Source: a bacterium (lineage in GTDB: Bacteria > Atribacterota > Phoenicimicrobiia > Phoenicimicrobiales > Phoenicimicrobiaceae). From it: 26,994 nt of DNA. The notes under the pieces are model-generated. The model saw only the letters and a program-made list of their open reading frames with translations. It was not told the DNA's origin and did not search any database. The stretch is from positions 1 to 26,994 of the forward strand of contig JAHJOY010000083.1 in NCBI GenBank assembly GCA_018819665.1. The letters are read 5' to 3'. Positions within the stretch are counted from its first letter, which is position 1. Every line of letters begins with the position of its first letter. Positions 1 to 6,489 of this stretch are shown here, one piece after another. The position numbers and the translations under genes were made by a program.

Positions 1-555
1 AGAAGTAATCTGGAAACCTTTATTATCTTAATAGGCGCGATAATAATTTTGGGTGTGGCCTTTAATTTAGCCAGAGATAGGAGTTATATTCCCCCCGAAG
101 AGCCGACAATTGTGGAAGAAGAGAAAGTAGAATCTCCGGTCATAAAAGTACCTGTTGAGTTACCGCAAAAGGAAACAGTGGAAAAGGTTGAAGAAAAGGA
201 GAAATTTCCTGAGGAAGAAATAAAAAAAGAGATTACTTCAGAAGAGAAGCCACCACTTACTGAGCCGAGCGTGATTAAAACTCCAAAAGGAGAACCAGAA
301 GTAAAGGTAGTAAAGGAGTCTGAAATAGTTTCAGACAAGAAGGTGTATACTGTTCAGGTAGGAGCTTTTTCAAAAGAGATAAATGCCCAGAATTTAGCTA
401 AAGAGATAAGAGATAAAGGATACCAGACTTATATAGTTAAAGGAAAAACCCTTTATAAAGTGCAGGTAGGGGAATTTAAAAGCTATGAGGAAGCCCAAAA
501 CATATCGCAAAAATTAGAGGAATTAGGTTACCCCATATTTATAACTACGAGATAA
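1..555 (+). CDS. SPOR-domain membrane protein, 5'-truncated by the window edge
   Basis: The reading frame is open from the first base, so the gene begins upstream. It encodes a hydrophobic segment of about 16 residues (around LETFIILIGAIIILG, bases 10-54), then a Glu/Pro/Lys-rich linker of about 90 residues, then a C-terminal SPOR domain (about bases 343-550). The SPOR domain is seen as two YTVQVGAF / YKVQVGEF-type halves with alternating helices (AQNLAKEIRDKGY, AQNISQKLEELGY). SPOR domains bind denuded septal peptidoglycan, and the layout of one membrane anchor, a disordered linker and a terminal SPOR matches cell-division or cell-wall proteins such as FtsN/DedD-like or CwlB-associated types. 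It is unrelated to the hydrogenase operon that follows. The stop is at 553-555. The family call is secure; the exact role is not known. Confidence 0.85.
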   Translation, partial: RSNLETFIILIGAIIILGVAFNLARDRSYIPPEEPTIVEEEKVESPVIKVPVELPQKETVEKVEEKEKFPEEEIKKEITSEEKPPLTEPSVIKTPKGEPEVKVVKESEIVSDKKVYTVQVGAFSKEINAQNLAKEIRDKGYQTYIVKGKTLYKVQVGEFKSYEEAQNISQKLEELGYPIFITTR

Positions 556-756
556 GAAGAGGAAATTTCGTTTTGAAGCAAAAAAATATTTCTTTTTAGT
601 TATGCTCAAGAAGTCGCGGATAAAATAGTGAAGGGTGGGATTAAAGCCATTTTGAATTTTGTCCCCGTCCATATCGTATTACCCCCGGAAATTAAAATAC
701 ATTATGTAGACTTATCTATTGAATTTGAAGGATTAACTTATTACCTGACCTCTTGA
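556..756 (+). pseudogene. Decayed 3' fragment of a rex gene (copy A)
   Basis: From 601 to 756 the sequence translates as YAQEVADKIVKGGIKAILNF, continues without a stop, and ends in EFEGLTYYLTS and TGA. It aligns almost residue for residue with the C-terminus of the intact rex at 12918-13562 (AQEVANKMVKSGIRAILNF ... EFESLTYYLSL). Upstream of 601 the similarity continues only weakly (GAAGAG...AAATTT around 556-590) and the frame is broken by a TGA at 574-576 and an internal deletion. No start codon or DNA-binding domain remains, so this is a remnant of about 50 C-terminal codons. It ends with degraded promoter-like boxes in the same places as at the intact gene: TTAACT at 733-738, an 18-nt spacer and TAAAGT at 757-762. 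No operator follows it. Confidence 0.85.
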
Positions 757-781
757 TAAAGTATTTATATTTTTAAAAAAA

Positions 782-817
782 ATTGAATTTGAAGGGTTGA
801 CACACTACCCGTCTTAG
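782..817 (+). pseudogene. Second, shorter rex 3' tail (copy B)
   Basis: Bases 782-817 read IEFEGLTHYPS followed by TAG, matching the last 11 codons of rex (IEFESLTYYLS at 13523-13558). It sits directly downstream of copy A, giving two tandem rex tails. It is far too short to be functional as protein. Its value is that the codons for Leu-Thr supply the TTGACA -35 box of the promoter at 797-826. Similarity to the rex downstream region continues through the -10 box and the Rex operator and about 15 bases beyond it (ATATCAAGTGA here, CTATCAGTTGA there). Confidence 0.75.
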
Positions 818-826
818 TGATATAAT
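797..826 (+). promoter_or_regulatory. Sigma70-type promoter of the hydrogenase operon
   Basis: TTGACA at 797-802 and TATAAT at 821-826 are both perfect consensus hexamers with an 18-nt spacer. Transcription would start near 832-834, giving a leader of about 190 nt before the first gene at 1027. The Rex operator at 843-860 begins 16 nt after the -10 box, where bound Rex would block early elongation or open-complex formation. The leader 861-1026 is very A-rich and I see no gene or convincing riboswitch in it. The start site is inferred from the boxes. Confidence 0.8.
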
Positions 827-842
827 TGCCTCGTATTTTGAT

Positions 843-860
843 TTGTGATAATATTCACAA
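843..860 (+). promoter_or_regulatory. Rex operator upstream of the hydrogenase operon
   Basis: TTGTGATAATATTCACAA is an inverted repeat with TTGTGA and TCACAA arms separated by 6 bases, matching the known Rex box consensus TTGTGAAnnnnTTCACAA. It overlaps the predicted early transcribed region of the promoter at 797-826. A rex gene is present in the window and the same 18-bp site occurs at 13586-13603, which makes the assignment strong. Rex binds when NADH/NAD+ is low, so the hydrogenase operon would be derepressed when NADH accumulates. Confidence 0.88.
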
Positions 861-1026
861 AATAATATCAAGTGATTTAATAAAAATAAAAATCAGTAGT
901 TAATGTATATTTTAGGTAAGAACCAAAGAATTTAGATAAAGAGATTATTAAAAAAGTACTAAAATAAATAACATAAGATTAAGAAAACTAAAATGTTGCA
1001 ATCATTTTACAAGGGGAAGCACTAAT

Positions 1027-2052
1027 ATGCAGTATATTTCTTCGAGTAATTTTACAAAATTTCTCGAAAATTTAAAGAACGATTATGATGTTTACATCCC
1101 TATTAAAAAGAACGATCAGTATTTTTATAAAAAGTATATTGACTTTACTGATGATATTGTTATCAGTGAAGTGCGAGCCTTTGAACCACTAAAATCTTTT
1201 TTCTTCCGTGCACGTGAAATCGTTGCCGAAAACTTCAAATCTGATATTCCTCAAAAAATCCAGAAACCTTACTGTATAGTTGGTGTGAAAGCTTGTGACC
1301 TAAAAGGATTGCAAGTACAGGATTATGTATTTGAAAATCATGATTACCAAGATCCTTTCTACATTAATGTGCGTAAAAATAACCTTATTATTTCTGCAGA
1401 TTGTACTTCTACTATAGATACATGTTTTTGCCTTACACTAAATGTTAAACCTTACCCACTTGAAAATTTTGATATAAATCTTTCGGTAGTAAGAGAAGGT
1501 TTTATTTTCGAGGTTAGTTCGCAAAAGGGACAAGACCTTGTTGAGAAATACTCTTTTCTTTTTGAAGAAGTAAAAGAAGAATTTATATCCCAAAGAGATA
1601 AGCAGAGAGAAAAAGTAATTAAAGCGGTGGAAGAAAATATAAAAGAAAACAATATCCCACATCAGGATTCGTTTAAAAACATTATAGAAAGAGGATACGA
1701 ATCTAATATCTGGGCTGATGAAGCGAATAATTGTGTTGAGTGTGGAGCGTGTAATACAATCTGTCCCACGTGCCATTGTTTTTTACTTTATGACCAGAAA
1801 AGTGAAAATAAGATGGCACGTTTGCGCATTTGGGATTCCTGTATGATAAAAGATTTTGCTCAGGTTGCGGGAGGCGCAAATCCCCGTCCAGAATTGTGGA
1901 TGAGATTGAGGAACAGATTTGAGAAGAAATTTGATTTTTTCCCAAAAGTTGCTGATATTTATGCTTGTACAGGTTGTGGTCGTTGTATATCTGCTTGTCC
2001 GGCAAAAATAGATATAAGAAAGGTCCTTAAGAGATTGGTATATGATGTATAA
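1027..2052 (+). CDS. 4Fe-4S dicluster protein, sulfhydrogenase beta / AsrA-like subunit
   Basis: The 341-residue soluble protein belongs to the family of sulfhydrogenase beta (HydB) and anaerobic sulfite reductase A subunits, which pass electrons between a flavoprotein partner and a catalytic module. The N-terminal half has the family motif GVKACDLKGLQ (about residue 90-100). The C-terminal half carries two [4Fe-4S] motifs: CVECGACNTICPTC (about 238-251) and CTGCGRCISACP (about 314-325). The start has a good ribosome site (AAGGGGAAG, about 1010-1018). The gene overlaps the next one, its usual flavoprotein partner, by 11 bases. It heads the group 4 hydrogenase operon, so it probably forms an NAD(P)H-linked electron entry or exit branch. 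AsrAB acting on another substrate is the alternative, but no AsrC/siroheme gene is present. Confidence 0.85.
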   Translation: MQYISSSNFTKFLENLKNDYDVYIPIKKNDQYFYKKYIDFTDDIVISEVRAFEPLKSFFFRAREIVAENFKSDIPQKIQKPYCIVGVKACDLKGLQVQDYVFENHDYQDPFYINVRKNNLIISADCTSTIDTCFCLTLNVKPYPLENFDINLSVVREGFIFEVSSQKGQDLVEKYSFLFEEVKEEFISQRDKQREKVIKAVEENIKENNIPHQDSFKNIIERGYESNIWADEANNCVECGACNTICPTCHCFLLYDQKSENKMARLRIWDSCMIKDFAQVAGGANPRPELWMRLRNRFEKKFDFFPKVADIYACTGCGRCISACPAKIDIRKVLKRLVYDV

Positions 2053-2872
2053 GATTGAAAATCCATATAGGCCTATTAAGGCTGAAATTACAGAAGTTAT
2101 ATCTGAAACACCTACCATAAAGACGATTAGGGTTGAACCAAAGGAACCGATAACCTTCGAAACAGGACAGTTTATTGAGCTGACCATTCCGGGCATTGGT
2201 GAGGCTCCCTTTACCCCCTCATCAAGGCCTACTATAAAAGATATAATGGAAATAACTATTATGAATGTAGGCAAGGTTACCGAAAAAGTTCATGAACTTA
2301 AAAAAGGTGATATTGTAGGTGTGAGAGGACCTTTCGGGAAAGGTTATCCTATAAATAGGTTTAAAGGCAAGGAAATATTGGTTGTGGGTGGTGGATGTGG
2401 ATTTGCACCTATTAGAAGTTTGATGTATGAGTTTTTAGATAGGAGCGGAGAATTTAAAAAATTATTTTTTAGAGGCGGTTGCAAGACACCTCAGGAGTTG
2501 CTATATAGGAGCGAAATAGAAGACAATTGGGCCAAACGAGAAGATTTGGATATAAAACTTACTGTCGACAAAGGTGATAGCGGATGGAAAGGAAATGTAG
2601 GTGTTGTAACTACAATTCTGGATGGAGTAGATATGGATTATGAAAGTGGTATTGCTATTGTTTGTGGGCCACCAGTAATGATGAAGTTTTCGACTAAAAA
2701 ACTACTTGAGATGGGCTTTAAAGAAGAGAATATATACCTTTCTATGGAGAAGAATATGTCATGTGGTATAGGGAAATGTGGTCATTGTAGATTAGGGATA
2801 TATTATGTTTGCAAAGATGGTCCTGTTTTTAGTTATGATAAGATAAAAAATTTTCCAAATATATGGGATTAG
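2042..2872 (+). CDS. FAD/NAD(P)-binding flavoprotein, sulfhydrogenase gamma / AsrB-like subunit
   Basis: The 276-residue protein of the ferredoxin-NADP reductase superfamily would exchange electrons between NAD(P)H and the Fe-S chain of its partner. It has an N-terminal FAD-binding barrel (about residues 10-100). A nucleotide-binding fold follows, with ILVVGGGCGFAPIRSLMYEF (about 111-130) and a C-terminal CGPPVMMKF motif. A terminal [2Fe-2S] Cys cluster reads MSCGIGKCGHC, with a further Cys in YYVCKDGP, as in the dihydroorotate dehydrogenase electron-transfer subunit, HydG and NfnA-like proteins. The start ATG at 2042 (or 2045) overlaps the end of the preceding gene, indicating translational coupling. 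The NADH or NADPH preference cannot be read from the sequence. Confidence 0.87.
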   Translation: MMYKIENPYRPIKAEITEVISETPTIKTIRVEPKEPITFETGQFIELTIPGIGEAPFTPSSRPTIKDIMEITIMNVGKVTEKVHELKKGDIVGVRGPFGKGYPINRFKGKEILVVGGGCGFAPIRSLMYEFLDRSGEFKKLFFRGGCKTPQELLYRSEIEDNWAKREDLDIKLTVDKGDSGWKGNVGVVTTILDGVDMDYESGIAIVCGPPVMMKFSTKKLLEMGFKEENIYLSMEKNMSCGIGKCGHCRLGIYYVCKDGPVFSYDKIKNFPNIWD

Positions 2873-2874
2873 AG

Positions 2875-3426
2875 ATGTACACAAGCGCAGAACAAATTCA
2901 TCAGGAAAAATTAAATATTAAGCCAGAAAAAGGCAAGGATTTAAGGCTCTTTATAGATCTTAATATTTGTGCCTCTGGGGAGTGTAAAGAATGTGTTATC
3001 AATTGTAGTTATTTTTATCATCCAGATAATAATGGTATTATTTCTATAATAGAGCTTGCAACCTATGCATTGGTATGCCGTAAATGTGAAGAGCCGCACT
3101 GTGTTCATGCTTGCCCGGTAGAGGCGATTGAACAACAGGAGGATAAGTTGTTGATAAGACACAATATGAGATGTATAAGCTGTAAATCATGTTCCCATGC
3201 TTGTCCTTATGGCACAATATATCCTGAAAATGTTCCGTTATTAATTCATAATTGTGATTTTTGTCTTGATAGAAGAGACCAGAAAGATGAATTGTTATGC
3301 GTAAAGAGCTGCCCTTATGGGGCATTAAGTTTAAAAACAGGCGATATTAAACTGGATGAAAATACTTTTTTAGTTGGTGATAACATTATAGTTCACTCAA
3401 CTCATTGGAATAGAGAGAAGGCATGA
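2875..3426 (+). CDS. HydN/HycB-like 4Fe-4S electron-transfer protein
   Basis: The protein of about 183 residues has four Cys clusters typical of DmsB/HycB/HydN-type ferredoxin subunits: C-ASGE-CKEC-VIN-C near the N-terminus, CRKCEEPHCVHACP, CISCKSCSHACPYG, and CDFC...CVKSCPYG. This predicts up to four [4Fe-4S] clusters. No signal peptide is visible, so it acts on the cytoplasmic side. It lies between the AsrAB-like pair and the membrane hydrogenase genes and overlaps mbhM by 4 bases, so it most likely wires the flavin module to the hydrogenase. I prefer ATG 2875, with GGGATTAGAG ahead of it. An in-frame ATG at 2863 would add four residues and overlap the previous gene. Confidence 0.82.
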   Translation: MYTSAEQIHQEKLNIKPEKGKDLRLFIDLNICASGECKECVINCSYFYHPDNNGIISIIELATYALVCRKCEEPHCVHACPVEAIEQQEDKLLIRHNMRCISCKSCSHACPYGTIYPENVPLLIHNCDFCLDRRDQKDELLCVKSCPYGALSLKTGDIKLDENTFLVGDNIIVHSTHWNREKA

Positions 3427-4346
3427 TTTACATATTTTATTTTTTATTTTTTGGATTTTTATTAACAGCTATTATTGGACTTTTAGCCAGCTGGATAGAT
3501 AGAAAGGTTACAGCGAAAGTTCAATATCGTGTGGGTCCACCTCTTTTACAACCATTAATAGATATTGTAAAGCTTTTAGGCAAGGAAACACTTATTCCGG
3601 CAGGTTCATCAAAGGTAACGTTTTTGATGGCCCCAGTTATTGGCTTGGCAAGCGTGATATTAGTATCTACTTTATTGTGGATAAATAATATTAATCCTAC
3701 AAAGAGTTTTTTAGGTGATTTAATAGTAGTATTATATCTTTTAGTAATTCCTTCTATAAGTATTATTATGGGTGGTTTTGCATCAAAAAATCCACTTGCA
3801 AGTTTAGGTGCATCAAGAGAGATGAAGCTCGTGTTAAGTTATGAGCTTCCTTTTATACTTGCGATGTTAGTTACAGTGATAAAATCTGGATTTACTTTTA
3901 GACTTGGTGAGATATTAACTTTTCAAGCACAGAATGGGGCGTTTGTTGGAAGTTGGTCTGGTACTTTAGCACTAATTGTGGCAATAATATGTATGCAAGC
4001 GAAATTAGCGCTGGTTCCTTTCGACATCCCTGAAGCAGAGACAGAGATCGCGGGTGGTCCATTAATAGAATATTCGGGCTCTGGACTTGCTATTTATAGA
4101 CTTATGAAGAATATGCTTATGTTTACAGTTCCATTCTTTTTAATAATTGTATTCATTGGTGGTTTAAGGCTTGATGGAATACATCTCTTGTATGGCGTGT
4201 TAAAATATATTGGGTTAGTCGCCTTGATGACGGTTATAAGAAATACTAATCCCCGTGTAAGAATTGACCAGGCCGTCAAGTTTTTCTGGGGGCCCATGAC
4301 TATAATTGCTATAATAGCTATAATATTGGCATTATTAGGAAGATAA
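3423..4346 (+). CDS. mbhM: Membrane anchor subunit of group 4 [NiFe] hydrogenase (NuoH/MbhM/EchB-like)
   Basis: The 307-residue, highly hydrophobic protein with about eight membrane segments is homologous to complex I NuoH and the Ech/Mbh/Hyf anchor subunits that couple the Fe-S/NiFe arm to the ion-pumping membrane arm. The diagnostic loop motifs are KVTAKVQYRVGPPLLQPLID (about residues 29-48), GASREMKLVLSYELP (about 130-144) and FDIPEAETEIAGGPLIEYSG (about 200-219), which includes the conserved acidic residues of the E-channel. ATG at 3423 lies within an ATGA overlap with the preceding stop. It is followed one base later by the small hydrogenase subunit. Confidence 0.92.
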   Translation: MIYIFYFLFFGFLLTAIIGLLASWIDRKVTAKVQYRVGPPLLQPLIDIVKLLGKETLIPAGSSKVTFLMAPVIGLASVILVSTLLWINNINPTKSFLGDLIVVLYLLVIPSISIIMGGFASKNPLASLGASREMKLVLSYELPFILAMLVTVIKSGFTFRLGEILTFQAQNGAFVGSWSGTLALIVAIICMQAKLALVPFDIPEAETEIAGGPLIEYSGSGLAIYRLMKNMLMFTVPFFLIIVFIGGLRLDGIHLLYGVLKYIGLVALMTVIRNTNPRVRIDQAVKFFWGPMTIIAIIAIILALLGR

Positions 4347-4347
4347 T

Positions 4348-4782
4348 ATGAGTATAAAATTAAAAGCACTACTAAAATCGCCGTGGGTATTTCATTTGTC
4401 TACAGGTAGTTGCAACAATTGCGATATTGAAATACTGGACTGCCTTACTCCGAGATTCGATATTGAGAGGTTTGGTATGCTTCTTGTGGGGAGCATAAAA
4501 CACGCTGATGTTCTTTTAATTACTGGTTCAGGTAATCGGAAGTCGATGGAAAGGGCAAAAAGACTATATGAACAGATACCAAAGCCATGCCTTGTGGTAG
4601 CAGTAGGAGAATGCGCTTTATCAAGAGGCATGTTTATTCATAGTTATAACTGTCCTGTTCCGATAGATAAGGTTATTCCTGTCGATGTTTATATACCGGG
4701 TTGCCCCCCCAAGCCAGAGGCAATTATTGCCGGTGTAGTAAAATTAATTGAGAAAGTTAGAAAAAGTACTGAGAAAAAGTAA
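4348..4782 (+). CDS. mbhJ: Group 4 [NiFe] hydrogenase small subunit (NuoB/MbhJ-like)
   Basis: The 144-residue protein holds the proximal [4Fe-4S] cluster next to the NiFe site. All four cluster ligands can be seen: CNNC (about residues 22-25), GEC (about 91-93) and PGCPP (about 124-128). The short length and missing N-terminal signal peptide are typical of Ech/Mbh/HyfI small subunits and unlike uptake hydrogenases. AGGAAG (4337-4342) provides the ribosome site. The 49-nt gap to the next gene holds a strong ribosome site for that gene but no terminator. Confidence 0.92.
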   Translation: MSIKLKALLKSPWVFHLSTGSCNNCDIEILDCLTPRFDIERFGMLLVGSIKHADVLLITGSGNRKSMERAKRLYEQIPKPCLVVAVGECALSRGMFIHSYNCPVPIDKVIPVDVYIPGCPPKPEAIIAGVVKLIEKVRKSTEKK

Positions 4783-4831
4783 TCAGTTCGACTACATTAA
4801 TTATCATATTTAACGACAAAGGAGACGGAGC

Positions 4832-5305
4832 ATGACGCGAGAAGAAGTTTTAGACGATTTAAGAAAAAAATTTAAAGATGACATAATCGAAGTTTTTGAT
4901 AAATCTCCTAAGAGGGTATATGTCGAGATTAGACCTGATTCAATAGTTCAAGTGGCCAGCTATATTTTTAAAGATTTAAAAGCACGGTTTAATACTGCAT
5001 CCGGCGTAGACTTGCGGTATCATATGGAGATTCTTTATCATTTTTTGATTGAGGATATTAACCTGTTGATTTCTTTGAGAGTAAAATTACAAAAGCAAAA
5101 ACTAGAGATAGATTCTCTTTCACCTATATTTGAAGGTTCAAGCTGGATAGAAAGAGAGATACATGAAATCTTAGGTATAAATTTTAGGGGTCATAAAGAT
5201 TTGAGGAAACTTCTTTTGCCAGACGACTGGCCAGAGGGTGTTTATCCGTTAAGAAGAGATTATAAAGAGTGGGATAAGAATGTTATAAGAGATAGAGGAG
5301 TATAA
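4832..5305 (+). CDS. mbhK: NuoC-like subunit of group 4 hydrogenase (MbhK-like)
   Basis: The 157-residue protein of the complex I 30-kDa family shows the family signature in the C-terminal half: SSWIEREIHEILGINFRGH, then LLLPDDWPEGVYPLRRDY. It is a structural subunit of the hydrophilic arm that packs against the large subunit. In some hydrogenases (HycE, HyfG) it is fused to the large subunit. Here it is a separate gene, as in Mbh and Ech (EchD). The start follows AAAGGAGACGGAGC, one of the strongest ribosome sites in the operon. The stop overlaps the start of the large subunit by one base. Confidence 0.9.
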   Translation: MTREEVLDDLRKKFKDDIIEVFDKSPKRVYVEIRPDSIVQVASYIFKDLKARFNTASGVDLRYHMEILYHFLIEDINLLISLRVKLQKQKLEIDSLSPIFEGSSWIEREIHEILGINFRGHKDLRKLLLPDDWPEGVYPLRRDYKEWDKNVIRDRGV

Positions 5306-6489
5306 TGGAAAAAACAATAATACCAATAGGACCATACCACCCATTACAGGAAGAGCCGGAATTTTTCCTTCTTACTGTTGAAGGAGAAAAGGTCGTAGAT
5401 ATTGATGTGCATATTGGCTATAATCATAGAGGAATAGAGAAACTCTCTGAGACAAAGACATTTGACCAGTCCACTTTTTTGATTGAGAGAATTTGTGGTA
5501 TATGTTCAACAAGTCATCCCTTTGCTTATACGAGAGCAGTAGAGGATATTATTCCTATAGAGGTACCAGAGAGGGCCAAATACATAAGAACTATAATAGC
5601 TGAAGGTGAAAGGATACACTCACATCTACTATGGTTAGGTCTTGCCGGCCACTTTTTAGGATATAATACTGTATATATGTGGGCATGGAAACTAAGAGAA
5701 GAGATTCTTGATGTGATGGAGATATTAACCGGGAACAGAAATAATTATGCTATGTTTAAGCCCGGAGGGGTAAGAAGAGATATAAAATCTGAAGATATAC
5801 CAGTGGTTATTAAAAAGATTGATTCTATCGTGTCTACATTGGAGATGCTGAAAAAAGCAGTTATAGACGATCCAGTTTTGCATGCTCGAACGAAAGGAAT
5901 AGGTATTCTTTCAAAAGAGGACGCTATAAATTATTGTGCTCTTGGACCTACTGCGAGGGCTTCAGGTGTAGCCAGAGATTTGAGAAAAGACTCTCCTTAC
6001 GGAGCTTATGATAAAGTAGAGTGGGATATGATAGTTACCCATAACGGTGATGTTTTCGATAAAGTGGTGGTAAGAGTATTGGAGACTTTTGAGTCAATAA
6101 AAATAATAAAGAACTGCCTTTTGAACCTACCAGGTGGTGAAATAGATGCTAATATTAAGGATATTCCTCCTGGGGAAGGTATAGGATTTATAGAAGCACC
6201 AAGAGGCGAATGTTTCCATTATGTAAAAAGCGATGGTACAAACAGGCCTGTTCGTCATAAGGTCAGGGCGCCTACATTTATGAACCTCCCTACATATAAA
6301 GCTACTGTTATAGGTGAGGACATTTCAGATGCGACGATAATTTTAGCTGCTATAGATCCTTGCTATTGCTGTACGGAAAGAATGACCGTATGTAATACAA
6401 AGAGGAAGAAGATATATAATGGAAAAGATTTAATTAAACTTTCTCGGGAAAAAACCGAGATATTAAGAAATAAGATGGGAGTTAAATGA
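5305..6489 (+). CDS. mbhL: Group 4 [NiFe] hydrogenase large (catalytic) subunit (NuoD/MbhL-like)
   Basis: The 394-residue protein carries the NiFe(CN)2CO site. Both pairs of metal ligands are intact: L1 RICGIC (C64, C67) and L2 DPCYCC (C353, C356), with an extra Cys at 355. This separates it from complex I NuoD, which lacks them. After the L2 motif TER there is a 35-residue tail beginning MTVC. It resembles the C-terminal tail removed from HycE during maturation, so processing after Arg359 is plausible. The substrate is H+/H2, with electrons arriving from the Fe-S subunits. hypB, F, C and D lie downstream, but no maturation endopeptidase is in view. It overlaps the next gene by 4 bases. Confidence 0.93.
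   Translation: MEKTIIPIGPYHPLQEEPEFFLLTVEGEKVVDIDVHIGYNHRGIEKLSETKTFDQSTFLIERICGICSTSHPFAYTRAVEDIIPIEVPERAKYIRTIIAEGERIHSHLLWLGLAGHFLGYNTVYMWAWKLREEILDVMEILTGNRNNYAMFKPGGVRRDIKSEDIPVVIKKIDSIVSTLEMLKKAVIDDPVLHARTKGIGILSKEDAINYCALGPTARASGVARDLRKDSPYGAYDKVEWDMIVTHNGDVFDKVVVRVLETFESIKIIKNCLLNLPGGEIDANIKDIPPGEGIGFIEAPRGECFHYVKSDGTNRPVRHKVRAPTFMNLPTYKATVIGEDISDATIILAAIDPCYCCTERMTVCNTKRKKIYNGKDLIKLSREKTEILRNKMGVK

Noticed and set aside
84..338. Minus-strand reading frame opposite the SPOR-domain gene
   Set aside because: It is a Ser/Phe-rich shadow of the Glu/Lys-rich linker of the + strand gene, with no ribosome site.
1438..2274. Several minus-strand frames across the AsrA/AsrB-like genes
   Set aside because: They are antisense shadows of strongly supported genes and have no recognisable domain.
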